DNA of 64,000 nucleotides from Cinclus cinclus (Eukaryota > Chordata > Aves > Passeriformes > Cinclidae): assembly GCF_963662255.1 (NCBI RefSeq), contig NC_085049.1, positions 51,592,837-51,656,836 of the forward strand, in the 5' to 3' direction. The stretch's first letter is position 1. Each line of letters starts with the position of its first letter. Below the pieces are notes generated by a model that worked only from the letters and a program-made list of their open reading frames with translations, was not told the origin of the DNA and did no database searches. Of the stretch, positions 25,491 through 39,600 are shown in pieces. A program made the position numbers and the translations under genes.

Positions 25491-28400
25491 GCAAGCTGGA
25501 CAATATACCATTAAACAGATGTGCTGAGACCAAATTACTTCTGTTCACAGCTATTCAAACATTTATTTACAAAAGGTGTAGATATTTTTCATGTTCACAC
25601 AGTTGTGCAGTTGTTGACTGTACCAATTTTAAAGAGCTCTCAACTCGTGTACCATAAACCAATACATTCTATTCCATCTAATTTAGGATGAACTGGAATT
25701 TTTCCATGTAATTTTAATAGTATGTATCACATAATACATAATATCTCATATGTTACATAGATTATATAAATTTATATGCCTAACATGTTTAGAGATATAT
25801 ATATTAATAAATGGAATAAGCACTCACAAAGCTCATCAGAACAAATTCTCTGTAATTAAGCACCATGACTGAGAAATTGCATTCACCAGTTATAGACACC
25901 CTTCTTTGGAGCAGGAGTTGTGCTATGACTCGGAGAGATTTGTATGACAGATGAGTTGCTCTGCACAACAGGACAAGGGACTGACCATGCTCTGATTCCA
26001 GGTACACAGGACCACTAAAGTTGCAGCATATGGCTCTGCAAAGAGAAGTCATACAGTCACAAAAATTTTCTGGGAATCTTGCAACTTCTTTGAACTTTCT
26101 TCTTTAGCTACAACTACTTTTATTTCATCATTAAAGGAGAGGATCAGAGGAAACCTGTTCAGTGGTATAATTAAATGTATATAGAGTTAATCCATATTTA
26201 ATTTGAGCAACATTTACTCCTCATCTCATTATCTTTCCTGGAATACCAGAAAGGTAACTTTACCCAGCCACCACACTGCCATTGTGCTCCTTGCTTCATG
26301 TTCAGCAAATTCAACCACAGAACAACAAAATACTTTTATTTACCTCAAGCTGAGAAATTTTAAACTTCATTCAAAATATTTATTTAATTCGGTCAGCCTG
26401 AAGTGTAGTACATACCTGGGAAATTGGTGAGAAAATTGTGGAAAAAAAATAAATATATATATATGTATTGCAGTGATCAAATGTCTACTGTAGTTGTCTG
26501 TCTAAGGTCTGATTTTTAGACAGGAGGGAGCAAGCTGTGCCCAGAGTGCTAAGGGGGCATTAAAACTCAAACCCAAGGCAGATCCAGTTGTGGGAGAACA
26601 TAAATCTGTGCTTCAGCCAGGTGAGGTCAGCTTTCATTTACTGCCTGGTCTGTGCTGGGTGTAACTGAGGTTACCCCTCGGGACGCACAGATTGCACGTG
26701 ATTGGAAAACTGTTGAGAGACATATTGTTTGAAAGTCAGAACAGGAAACTTACTGACATGGGTGACTGAGGTCTCTCTAGTTAAGTGCCTATTCCCTTCT
26801 GAGCTTTTGTGACGAACAGAGATAACCATCTGTGCTCAATTGCTAGTTATGGTTTTGTAACATCAGCATCTGCTGATAAAGAAAATAAGGGAATGTCTGC
26901 CTGCAATAGCTGAAGCCTCATTTACCACATCAGAATTCACTTTCTAATTGTTCAGGTTTATTTTAGTCAGAATACAGATGTTGTCACTCCTTCTGCCATC
27001 AGAAATTATCTAGTCTAGTACATCCTTAGAATGGTGTAATTGCTAGATTTTTGTGCTTGGCTGTTTTTACAATATATCCAGGATCTTTATAAACAAATGA
27101 AAAGTATAGCTTTTTTTCCTTTGTATCACAATTAAATGAAAATAAAAATGTTTTCTAAAAAGTTGTTTTTCTGTGTAACCACATACTCTCAATCTAAAAT
27201 TATAATTTTAGACAAGGGAGAGATGAAAGTGAAATCTCCTGGAAGATCACAGAACATATGTTTCTTTTGCACCAGCTGTAAAATATTAGTTCAGAATGTC
27301 TGCCTGTATGCTACTGAGAATTCTTGACAAATTTTAATATTGCAGTGCATGATGTATTAAGTCATAAAAAATCTGCCTCACTCAAGAATGACTCACATTC
27401 ACACACCTGCACTAAACACGGTGTGCGCCATTTTGATAAAATGTAATTATTGGATACAAAGTGGCGTATTTCAGATTAAAAATCCCTGTTATGTTTGCAG
27501 TGAACCGGGCAGAAAATTTATCAGAATATGCTAGGACATATTCTCAGTGCCTGAAGTATCTTCTATTGCCACTGAAACTGCAACAGAGCGCTTGCATAAC
27601 TGAGGAGAGTCAGCCTGGGTCTTCTGGGCTATCTAGTTGGGGCTGATATCCAGCCACGACACACCAGAGATGGTTACAGGGAAAGTGATTCAGTCGTCTC
27701 TGCACTGTGCTTCCAGGAGCCACAGTAACTGAAACACTATGTGAAAAGGCCTGAACTGTCTTGTACAGACTTGTCAGCTAGAGATCCACATGGCAGGTGA
27801 GCATCTGCTTTTCTTCAGAGCAGTCGACAACATGTTGTAGTCACACTTGTGTAATGCTGTCCGAAAGCACCTGTGCCCCTGTGAGCAGTCTGCATGGCAC
27901 AGTGAGTCTGGAACTGAATAAAGCACCAATGGGTTACTGATTTATTTAATGAGAATTCCTAAAGGAAATAGGAATACATTTTGCATTTTATGACAATCAT
28001 ACTCTCACTCTCTCTACAGTGAAGTCACTTCCCATCATTTTTCTTTGACAAAACAAGCACAAACTAAAGAATAAATTGAATAACTTCATAAATTGAATAG
28101 GTTCAGTAGAAAGACCAGTGACTAGTCCTTAACTATAAATTAACAATTAATTAAATACTTCAGAGATTTTGGACAGGTTCTTTTCCACAATGCTTAAAGA
28201 TGGGGTGAAACATACATGATTACAATGAAAAAAAGGTAAATGTCAGAAGAATATCTTTGTAAAGGCATCAGCAAAGGAAGCAACTGAAGTAGAAACCTAA
28301 AATATTGTTTCATAAGAGGATTAGTGTAAACAAGAAAAAGAAAGGATAATTTAGAGCACAACAAGAAAATGTGTTTTTTTTATATTATGGAAGGGGTAGA

Positions 28401-29411
28401 GTCCTGTGACACTCACTGATGAAAATGAATATTATAAAAAATAGTTTGTTCAGTGCTAGAAATAAAAAAGTATTGGGTTTTCTATCTCAAAACAGCATTT
28501 AAAGAGAAATCTTCAAGTAAAAGAGACAAATATACTAGGTTATTTTAGCAAACTTTTCAACTCCTGATCTGTTTCAAATTACGTGAAAAAAAATTTGCAA
28601 TATTAAACACGAAATAATTTTTCATTTCTTATTCCACTTGTTCCAAGTGAACATTTTTCCACACCACATGTATTGTTTTGAACAGAGAGGATCAAACTGA
28701 TTATGTTCCTGGATTACTTTTTTACTCAAGAATTTTTTCCTCTAGGACAGAATGTACATCACCTCTATGAATACAACTCTTCACTTGTGAGTTATCATTA
28801 AATATGATCTTAAAAAAAAACATGTAAAAGGCTGGAGGATTGCAATGAAAATCTAAAAGGAAGAGGACTCAATGCATTTCAGTTTAACATGAGCTGAAGA
28901 CACAGACAAGAATAAAGTTGGTTTCAGGAGCATCTGTACAAACAGTAGGATAGCTGAAAATAAGGACAAAGTAGATCATGGACACCTTAAAGAAATTTTC
29001 TGCTATCAAAAATGCCACAGAAAAAGGGACTTCCAATGCAATGACATACAAAATTGCAGTAGTTTGGAATATTATAATGGTTTTCCTTTCTTCTGTATTC
29101 TCAGAATAGGTCATTCTTGGTCTTAGCTGGAGGTCAGTAGCATTTTAACTTGATGCAACTCTTCCTTCTGTCCCAGTTTAAGGTCTAATGATAAGTGTCC
29201 TAACAAACCCCTTAAACCAAAGTGTGGCACTGCTGCTTGAGTATGCATAGACTGTCAAAAAATTTGTTCAACTGAAATACTTCACTCACTAAAGCAACAG
29301 GTGAAAACTGTGTGTCACCTTTAACTCCTTTTTTGACAGTACTTTTTATATTTTAATCCCACTTATTCTTGTAAAAGTTTAATGTAACATACCCAAAGAA
29401 GGGAAATTATG
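25491..29411. other. Unique non-coding stretch
   Basis: Apart from a short (AT)n at 26452-26464, no repeat was recognised. The 26520-26720 part is more GC-rich and might be part of an unrecognised old LTR, but I could not match it. The 27390-27640 part has the texture of a conserved non-coding element (see findings). No coding region is supportable. Confidence 0.6.
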
Positions 29412-29843
29412 CTGGTGAATGTTCTGGAGAACAAGTCTTATGAAGAGCAGCTGAAGGGGTGGCATTGTTCAGCCTGGAGAAAAGGAGGCTGAAGGGAGAC
29501 TTTATTGCTCTCTACAGCTGCCTGAAAGGAGGTTGCAGCCAAGTGGGGTTCATCTCCTCTCTCAGGTAACCAGAGGCAGGACAAGGGGAAACTGACTCAA
29601 GGAGTCCGAGGGAGAGTTTAGATTGGATGTTAGGAAGCATTTTCTCTCTGAAACAGTGGTCAGACATTGAAATAGGCTGCCCTGGGAAGTAATAGAATCA
29701 TCACCCCTCTAAGTGTTCTAAAGGCATGTGGATGTGGCACTTGGGAATGGGGTTTAGCAGTGGACGTGGTGGTGTTGGGTCAATGACTGGGCAACTCAGT
29801 AATCTTAGAGGTCTATCAAGCTTCACGATTCTAGGATTCTATG
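29412..29843 (+). mobile_element. CR1 LINE 3' end
   Basis: Diagnostic CR1 blocks occur in order on the plus strand. TTCAGCCTGGAGAAAAGGAGGCT is at 29469-29491 and GGGAGACTTTATTGCTCTCTACAGCTGCCTGAAAGGAGGTTG follows. GATTGGATGTTAGGAAGCATTTTCTCTC starts at 29621, AGGCTGCCCTGGGAAGTAATAGAATCATCA at 29673, and GATTCTAGGATTCTATG closes it at 29827-29843, containing two decayed copies of the 8-bp terminal repeat. About 430 bases remain of an element of roughly 4.5 kb, so it is a typical 5'-truncated insertion. Numerous substitutions show age. Confidence 0.93.
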
Positions 29844-32379
29844 TTTTAACTTCATATATAATTTTAATCCCTAGAAAAGTTTGATGTTATGAAAGATGGC
29901 TCTGAAATACTCAGAAGTAGAAGTTACATGTCTCATTTTAATGTAAGCTAACACTTAATAAAAAACACTTAGATTTGAGTAAGTAGGGAGTTAAGCTATA
30001 AAACCCCAAAGGACTTAAATTAATGTGAAAGGATAGTCCTGAAACATAAATAGGAATTTGAGCAGGAGTAAATCAAGCAAAATCAAAAGAGCATCAGAGC
30101 ATTCTTGATGCAACTGGAATGACATTGAAGAATAATAGTTCTAACTGCCATGTACATGCCCCCAAAATACAGATTTTTCAAAGCACAATTCAAGAATCTT
30201 TTGTTAGGTTGTTTTGAAGTTATTTACAAGATGACCACAATAAGTCTTTCCCCCACACACTCAATATCGGTATCAATATTTTTCTTGATAAACCACTCCT
30301 AGTTTGTATATTTTCAATAAATATTTTCATAGCACATATGTTTGCTGGCGTAGATCAATGATCATTTATCTCTTGAGCTAAACAAATGCTTTCATCTCCC
30401 TTAAACTAGGTTTCTGGTGAAAGCATGCGACTGCATTTCAGCATATACATATTCTTACACCAGCACTGGACTACCATTCCTTGTCAGGTCTAAATCTCTT
30501 CACCGAGGGGCAGCTGCAGTGCTGTGTTCTGAGAATGTGCCCTTGTACTGTCTCCTCAGTAACCCTCTCTGAAGTGCAAGTGCAGCCGTAGCTCCACCGA
30601 GGGGTCGTGAGATGGCAACGAACACAGCTGAGAACAGCCCTGCGCAGAGCACACCAAGGCAAGGTCAAACCTTTTGCTTTCATTTGTGAGGCAGACAGAA
30701 CTGAAAAATTTTGACTGATTTTCTGTACAGTAGAAGCCATACTGAGAACTGAAGGTCAGAATTCTGCCTGACAAGACCTTCAGCTGCAACTTAAAAATAA
30801 TTAGTGTATATCCCAACATCTGCAGGAGTTCAAGCTACTTATTTGATATGCTGTCTTCTTTAAAGCAGGGAAGAGCAAGCATTAGAAGCATGTACCCAGC
30901 TGCAGAAACGTTATAATTGGAGTCTTTTATCCAAGGGATCACAGTGCCACAGTTACTCAGCCACATTTAAGGGACTTGCAAACACTACCCACAAACACAC
31001 ATAGTCATAGAAACGCAAGTAGTGAAAAGGGAGAAGGGACTATGAATATAAAGATGTAATGGGTAGTGAGAAGGCTTCAAAATCAAAGAAAAAAGAAATT
31101 ATAAGAATTGTGGTGCAGATACATCCTGAGATTAAGATCTCTTGTCTCCGATGAGGGCTACGGTGGAAGTATTAAAACGCAACACATGAAGAAATAAAAT
31201 CTAAAGAAATTAGTCTGGGATTGTGGCCCAAGTTTGAAAACTAAGAGTTTAGTGAGAATCCAGAAATGCTAATACTCACCTCAGCTTCTTGTTGTATTGA
31301 ATTACCCCTTTCTTATAAACAGCTCCATAAAACAGTCTGAAAATAAGAGGTTCTGAGATAGAAGGGGCCTCTCAGTTTTTAAAGTTTGAGCATGGGCTAT
31401 TGAATTCATGTCATCATATGAACATGTGCACTTGGCTGATAATTTGTAATGTCTCAAAAGACATTTTTTCTGAGGATACTTTAGATATCTGAGAAGTGGC
31501 AGAGAAGAGTGCAGTGCCCTTCTTCATAATTCACCATAAAATCTAAACCTGAACTCACTTTGGTCTTATGAGAAATTTTAAATTGTCCAGCAAAAAGCCT
31601 TAGAAAGTTTGAGAAATACTTCCATTCATGGCATTGTGAAAATTTCCTGCTTGTTCTTTTGCCTTCCCCCAACATGTTTTCTAATTTTTATGGAATTTAC
31701 AGATTTGGTTTTGTTCCAAGAAATAGGAATCTGAGTATTGACCAAAAAAGGCCAACAATTTATTAAGAATCACAGCTATTACAACTGTCTTTTTCCATTT
31801 AGCAATTTTGTAATTAATTTTAATTCAATTTATTAATGAAATTGTAAGAAAATATTTCTCAAATCATTTTTATAACATTTACTATTCAAATTCTTAGGAT
31901 GTGATTCTGCAGAATCACTCATTTATATCATGAATTCTTGTTCCTATTCTGAAATTTTTGTTTTTAATGTTTTGAATAGAAAACTGCTTAAGAAAAACAT
32001 TGGCATTTAAATTACTAAATCTATCTAAATTACTTAAACTTTCAGGCTTAACTAAAACTCATATGACAATATATAATCATGAGTGTTAAGGCTAAAATCT
32101 ATAAGCAAAAGTGGATTTCTTTGAGCTTCTTGTGAATACAAGCACAGAGTTTTACCAAAAGTAACCAAAATATTACTGGAGGAACTCTGAATTAAGTTTC
32201 TTTTAATTATTACTATGACTAGGGCAGAAAAGACAGCTTTTGGATTTTTAATATTTCAGTAGGAATTTATAAATTTTAAATTTATAACAGGATGAGGCTG
32301 AAAAAAATATTTTTTTCCTAAGTAAAAAGGTAGGAAATAAAAACTCCTGCTTCACTGTATATTTCTTTCCAATAGGTGA
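29844..32379. other. Unique non-coding stretch
   Basis: No repeat or gene recognised. A CpG-containing, moderately GC-rich patch at about 30490-30665 stands out from the AT-rich surroundings but is too small for a CpG island. Overlapping 87- and 89-codon minus-strand frames there lack domains. Confidence 0.6.
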
Positions 32380-32448
32380 TTTTTTTGTTTTGTTTTGTTG
32401 TTGTTGTTTTTTTATTTTTTTGGGGGGGGGGGTGGTTTTTTTTTTTAA
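32380..32448. repeat. T-rich low-complexity tract with 11-base G run
   Basis: TTTTG and TTG repeats pass into poly-T. An uninterrupted G run at 32422-32432 follows, then GG and more T to about 32447. The minus-strand Lys/Gln/Pro-rich frame here is repeat-derived. Confidence 0.95.
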
Positions 32449-33522
32449 TAAGAAGCTGAAACAGTAGAAAAGGTGTTTTGATAAAGTTCTACATTTTGTT
32501 TGCAACGTTTGGTTAAAATTATTTTAGTCATAAGTAGTAGTACAAATATGTCTAAATTGAAGAAATATGTGTAGGTATTATATTATACTAATATTACTAT
32601 AGTGCTATCCTACTACTGTAGCAAGTGAAAGATACATGTTCCAGACATTGATGAGAAAGTTTTATTCTGGAGATGATGACATGGTTTAACTCAAAGGAAA
32701 ACTGCTTCAACCACACTTCAGCACAGGCAGGTCTGAAAACTAAGCATGTGCTTGCAAGATGTCTTAAGCAGGGCCTGAGCTTTCATATGGTGCTTACCCT
32801 ATTCCTCATCTTTTTAATTTCCTCAGAAATATGACTTGCCCACAAAAAATATTTTTGTAGAGCATTTATACATATCATCAACAACTACAAAGTAAAATAT
32901 ACTTGCAAATGAAAATGATGAAAGCAGAATTGTGCCCTTCTATATGATTTGCCTTGGGACATGCTTCTAGGTTCAGACTTCCAGCACACTGCATTTTGGC
33001 AAGGCTGAGGAACAACCTGAATATTAGGAGTACTATTTTCAAGTATGCTTTTTCACCCCTGCTCTTTTCAGTAATAGGTATAGGGTCAGATAAAGACCTG
33101 TGTTGATGCCCGTAGGTGTGTGGACACTATGACAGTGGGTTCCACAACATCTAAAAGTTTGACAGACATATAAAGGATTGAGGTCATGAATATCCAGATC
33201 CTGAGATATGCAGAGAAACACTAAGAAAACACACTGACATGAAAGGACTGTTGAAGTAAGAACCTGGGATTTTAAGGTTGTTACAGTACCAAAAGTATAA
33301 TACAGGGCCTTTGCAGATGAAAAAGCCCCCAGGTCTCTTTCTGGAGTTTGCCACTCCTAACTACCATGGCTCTGCAAAGTTGAAGTTAGGTGTATATATA
33401 TGTAATAGAAATATGAAAGCCTTTGAATAAGGCACTCTAGAGAATGCTGCGCTATTAAAATATAGCAGCTGGTGCCTTCCTCTCTTTTTATCTATAACAT
33501 ATTTCCTAGCAATTAGCAATGT
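32449..33522. other. Unique non-coding stretch
   Basis: Nothing recognised. Confidence 0.6.
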
Positions 33523-33600
33523 TAAAAAAATAAAGAAAAAATAAAACTAAACAACCAGATCACAAAAAAAAAAAGCAAAACAAAACAAAAAAAAAAAAAA
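33523..33600. repeat. A-rich low-complexity tract
   Basis: Interrupted poly-A with AAAAC units, ending in an A14 run at about 33587-33600. It could be a retroposon tail, but no recognised element lies upstream on the plus strand. Confidence 0.9.
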
Positions 33601-36600
33601 CCAACCCAAAGTACAGCTATTCTGGTATTATATTTTGATGGGAAAAATCACACATAAAGCAGATTAGCATCAATATTCTTAATGTGGAGTTTCACCATAA
33701 TTCAGTAATGTAGTCTGGTAATTGAAATATTGAATCATACCTTTAGTTTCATCTAAAATCCGTATTTGAAATAATCAGATACCGAGCCAGTATACTGCTG
33801 TAATGCCGGTGTACATGAATGAATCCCAAACTCATTCTTCATGCAGTGATCTTTTGAGATAATTTATGGTAAATTTCAACTGCAGCTTCAGGGTGAAATA
33901 AGATGTTGATAGCAAGCAGTATATTCCACTTTATTTGTCTCGATAAATTGATTTTATGTCAGTCTTTCTTTACGTTAATATTGTCTACATAATTTGCCAG
34001 CACACTGGGCATCTTCTTGTCTTCAGTGTAGCAAATAGACATATAGATACTGCTCCCTCCTTGCCTCCCTCCAAAAAAAATCCATTTGTTGATGGTTTCT
34101 CTGGCTTAAAGGGAAGACATAGATGGCAGGGCTGGAACAGATTTGCAACTTCTTCCTCAAAATTCTACAGCACTCATTATATTTACTAACCTAAAGCTGA
34201 AAAATCTCTGTGAAGGCTGAAAATATATTTGCATCTACCAGCAATATGTATTAAATAATTGTTCTCCTTTTTCTTTACATAATCAGAGAGCAAGTTTTTA
34301 TCATTATGCAATATCTATGATCATTGTGCAACAAATTTATTTTTTATCAGTCTGGAACACCAAATAATTAAATATTTGTATCAGAGTTATAAACGAAGGT
34401 AAGAAATGGAGTTATGCCCACTAAAGATTGCTGAAGAGACTGTGTAAATCAAACAATATGGACTTCTGGATGGGAGTTCCACTCCTAGACTGTGTATTGT
34501 AAATATTTGGAAATGAACCAAGAAAGATGTTTAGTTTGTCTCTGCTTTGAATGTAAGTTTTAGTCCAACAAGAATGCTTTGAAACAGTTTTTTGATTGGA
34601 TGATTTGGAAAAGAGAACACATAATTAGTGGAACAAACATATAATTTATGGAAGAGAAAGAGAACCTATGAGCAAGCAGCATGTACAAATGATATATCCA
34701 GCAGCAAAAAGGATCAGGAAGTGATGAAGTTTTGCCAGATATGGTAGCAGGTAAACTTAATTATTTTTAAATAGTCAGCAAATCTATATGCTAAAAAAAT
34801 AATGAGTAATCTACACACCTGAGGTTTTAGTTTAGCAGTCCTCAGTAACATACTTAATCTATGTTAATCTCATTTTCTTAGTCAAATGCCTCAGGGTTTC
34901 ACTTAACCCAAAATTCCAGTTAATCTAAAAGACCACAAAGATAGCATCAGGGTGGGAAAAACTTGGCAGAGATCTAGTTTAACATGATATGAGCTGCATA
35001 CATTAATGAGTCAGTGGCAAATTTACCAGCTAGATAAAACATGTAATACTGACAGGTAGACAAATGGAAAATGAAACGTGGATCTCCTGGTTAGTGCATT
35101 ATCACAAATCACTGATTTAGCTCAGAAAATGGCCAAAACATTTTGCAAATCAGAGGAATGCAGTAGCTTCCTTGATTTTTTTATAGACAGATGTGTTAAA
35201 AAACACCCTCGTCACACACACCCAATCACAGCCCTGATTTATAAGTTTTTAATGCAGATATAGGGTATATTGTAATTAACAGAAAATAAAAAGGACAGCA
35301 AAATATTCAGAACAGTTGCCTAGAGAAAGGCTAAAGGAAGGTGGAGAGGAAGTACATTGTGCTCTGCATATGGGCCATGGTAAAGTAGTATCTCAAAACG
35401 AGTATGAGAGAAGAGGAATAGAGGAGCAATTAATTTTGTAGTGCAACCTCAACATGGTTGCATTACATACTACTGTAACAAATGTATAAAATCTACATAA
35501 TAAAAGCATATGGAGTAAAATCTTCAGTATAACTATCAGTGTGTGTGTGTATATATATACATATATGTAAAAAAATTCAGTATATAGATATCATCTTTTT
35601 CATAACCCACCCCTTGAAATTGTTCTACTTGGTTTAGATTGATAGGTTTGGACCAGAAACATTAATAGAGTGAAAAACTGTGAGTGTCTTCTTTTCCTCT
35701 TTCCTCCTTACTACTGCCTGCACATCTTAGATGATGTGGACCTACATTTTCCACTGCAAAGCAGCATCTCTAGGCTAGAAGAACTCCTTTGTGGATGGTG
35801 TCAAAGTAGAATTTCTAGTAAAACTATTTTGGGTGAACTGTCCCATCTGTGACCTGGAAGTGTATCTAAACTTCAAGAAAACATGGGCTCTTACCTGTAA
35901 CTTTACAAGAATCAATACTCAAGATTCAGCAGAAGCTGTTTGGCAAGTAGAGATAAAGAGGTAAAAGACAGACAGACTCATCTTTTCTCAGTCTTTGTAA
36001 CCACTTTGAAAAGGTAATTAAGAAAGTTTACTGTGCTTATAGTGCTTTTGTAAATGAGATGTGTGAGAGCTGTTGTACTTTATTCTACTGCTCTTCCTGA
36101 CTTGGTGAGGAGAAGTGACTTGGTCTAGCATGTAAATATAAATGCTTTGATGTATGAGACACGAAGAAGGGGAATTGGGGATTTTTAAATGTTTTTTAAA
36201 CCAATATATTGACAGACAAATAGGATTCCTTCAAATTGCAGCTGTTCTGGACAAGAGGAAGACGCTTTGGGTTGAGCATTTACAGCCTTGCTTTTACATG
36301 TAATCTTTTTCCTGCAGGAATGACGGAAGGGGTTTGCTAGTCCCGGTTTTCCTTGGCAGTGATGGCTGCAGCAAAAGTGCACCATGACAGTGACTACTGG
36401 CCTTGGTTGGAAGAAGGTCAAGCAATGACATAGTTGTGGCTGTGTGGGAGAGTTGTCTGGCTGGAGCTGAGCTTTCAGGGAATAAAATTTGGAGACCTGC
36501 CAATTAAAGAGCCTTTTCCTTGTGCTGACTGCAGATAGCACTGCCAGGGAGAAGCAGGGCTAGGCATCTGCAGAGCAGGGGTGCCAAAGGGTGCTGACTC

Positions 36601-39600
36601 ACAGAGCCTTATTCCTAAAGCACAGCCCTTGCCCCATCCTGAAAATCTGTCCTTTCGTGGTGAAGGAGTCATCACTGCAAGACGCTCACCAGAGCTCACG
36701 CTGGGTGACAAACACCAGGATTTGCTAGAAGCTGTGTCCAGGAAGAAGCATTGGAGGATGGTCTGTCAAGTATTTTATCAATCTCAGCTTCAGAAAATGC
36801 TGAAAGTAAAGTCATAATTTTCATCTTTTCCTGCTGGGATTTCCATGTTAGAACATAAGCACACATTTATATTATATTAAGAGGTGCATACTTAATATTA
36901 ACAGAATATCTAGATCATGGTATTCTGTCAGAAACACTGATTTATCTAAACATTGTGTCAACACACTGAGTAAACTGGCTGGTTTGTAGCCCTCATACAG
37001 ATGACCTTTATTCCATACTAAGTTTTCCTCAGATTCTATTTTTTATAGTAGTGGCAGTCTGTTCACCAAAGTTCTGACCCAGTGGTGCGAAACTCTTCAA
37101 GTAGCAAAACACTGTTTTCTCTCCTAGCATAGCCTATTTGGAAACATGGAATCTTCTGCTCCCAATGCCACCTGTCTGTATTTACAACTTTTTTAAATTC
37201 ATGATAGGTAGGAATGATAAAACCAAGATGAATTCTGAAATAAATACTTCAGAAAATGTGAGATTGGGGACTTTATAGCAGTTCCAGTAGAAGGTGAGGT
37301 TATTCTGGGGGTTGGTTGATTGGGAGAGCTTAGGATGACTTCCTTGAGCAAGATAGGAAGAAAAACACCTACGGCAGTATTCCTCCACATCATCTTCAGG
37401 AGCACTGCACAGATTAAAAAATTTTAGTTGTAGCTATATGGAGAATAAAACTCATTTTCACACCCCAGATGATTGAATATTACTCCTCACAAGATTCCAG
37501 ACACTGGCCATTTTCAAACCCTCATGGACCTAGTTTGCATCATCTATCTTGATGAGCTACATAGCACTGGATAAAGTTAAGCAACTAATTTTGAAAAACA
37601 TTTTTTAGATTATATGTTTCACTTCATCAACTGCAATATAATAATTCATTATTTTTTCTCTTGTATATAATGCCTCAGGAATCCTCTCTTGCCTAGATAA
37701 ATGGTTGCATTTGCATAACTGCAGTTTGAAAATGAGGCCTCTCAAGAGTTTTGGAAGAAGATGATGCAAAAGTAGATATAATCATATTTTTCAGTATTTT
37801 GGTTATTATTGTCAGATACATTAATTTATCATCATAATTGGTACTTAGTTATAAGTCCTCTTTTTTAATATTCCTTACTTATAATTCATGATGCACATAA
37901 ACAGTTTCAGGATGTTCAATCACATCTTCTAAGAAAAGTTTACTCTCTGAAGTGCTTCAATGATCTTCTAATTTTTGTAAATTAAATTCAAATTTGAAAT
38001 AGTTTTTGTCACATCCTAGAGTCACAATTTAACACCTATTAAACTGATTGAGTAAGCCTGAAAATCAGGCTCTTATTTTCACTGAAACTAACAAAATTTT
38101 TAAAAATTGTTTAATACTATCACCTCATCTTATTTTTAGGAATACTGTATTGATAATTAAAAGTGTTCTGTTTGGTTACAAAAGAAAATGAAAATTAATT
38201 ATTCAAGAAACATAAACTCAGAAGTTTTTCAATTTATTTCTGCTGCATTTTCTTTGCTACTGTCTGATTCATTGTGCAATTTTAACTGCAAGTATAGAAT
38301 GTAGTATTTCTCAAAGGAAACCCTAACCTTAACTAGGAAATGGTCAGAAGACTGAACGTGAAAACAAACTATTTTATTCATATTACATATACAGATCAAT
38401 AAGATTTCAGATCAGATTGCTTTTAACTTTACCCAGGCTACTTCAGTCATCCAGAAGGCAAAAGGTTCAGCAAGAGACACAAATTCAGCCCATGGAACTT
38501 CTATTGCCTTTAACACAGCATTTTTTCTAGTTAAAGTTTTCCATGAACAGTAAAATCTATATTTACTGTGTCCATATGCTACAACTAAACAAGGTGCAAA
38601 GTTCTAGCAAAAACCATAAACATGCACTGATACCACCATTATTTTTATGACTTTTTATGTGGCATGCTGGCATCAGTTAACATTCATTGTGTCAAGATAC
38701 TTTTCATTTCTGAAAGCGTTTTTTGAAACACGTGTATTTACTTTTACATTATATTCATGTCTTATGACATGGAAGAAGAAAGGATTCATAATGAGAGTTA
38801 GAAGGATGGTTACTTAGAAACACCACCAAATCTTTTTTCATGAGGCCTTATGATCTTCTTTGTGAGATTGTAGAAAATCATTTCAGTCAGCTGAAAGTTT
38901 CCATTCTCTCCTCTTCATTGAAGAAAGAAACTGTAGGGGTTTTCAGGGTGCACATTTACTACTGCACTTATCTTGTGCAGGATATAGGAGTCTTAGGTTA
39001 TCTAGCAATTTCCATTTGCAATATTACAGCAATGTATTTGTCCCTTAGCACAGACGTACAAATCCACTGTGGTGTGCAAGGCTCCCTGGATTTGACACTC
39101 AGTCTTCTGGGAGAATATCTCAAAAATTTTAATGCCTCACTAAACAAAGCATTGATGGGCTAGAACACAAAGGCATTGAGCAGTAGCAGGTCTGTTCTTC
39201 TGAGACTAATAAATGGATTTGGATCACTGCAGCTTATATCTCAGGCACTCCCAGCTCTGAATATGTAGATAAAAAGCTTGCAACCTCTGGGAAATAGCTC
39301 TTTGAGTTTGATTTGTATATGGAATTAGTGTGTTAATTGATTAAAGGTTAATCTCCATGAAAACTGAGAGCTGGAGGAACAATGACAGGCAGAAAACACA
39401 GAAATATCACTCTGAACTGGAGATTTATTCAGCAATGCCAAATGGAATTTACCAGCAGAAGAGAGGAGTAACTACCTTTGAAACAGAAGCCAGCTCGTGG
39501 AGAAGAGGTTTGGCAGCCTGAAGAAGGTCTACAAGCAGCACAATAGCTAGCACTGATCCTCTGTTTGTCTGCATAATTCTATGTTAATTTCAATTTTCAA

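Noticed and set aside
26520..26720. GC-richer segment that might be an LTR piece
   Set aside because: I could not match it to any LTR block I know, and no TATA or poly(A) arrangement was seen.
30471..30819. Overlapping 87- and 89-codon minus-strand frames in a CpG-containing patch
   Set aside because: The patch is too short for a CpG island, and the frames have no domain or start context.
32248..32505. 85-codon minus-strand Lys/Gln/Pro-rich frame
   Set aside because: Product of the T-rich tract and G11 run.
36185..36817. Cluster of frames on both strands (118, 78, 78, 69 codons)
   Set aside because: Simultaneous openness in several frames reflects a locally GC-richer composition; no domain or splice pattern was seen.
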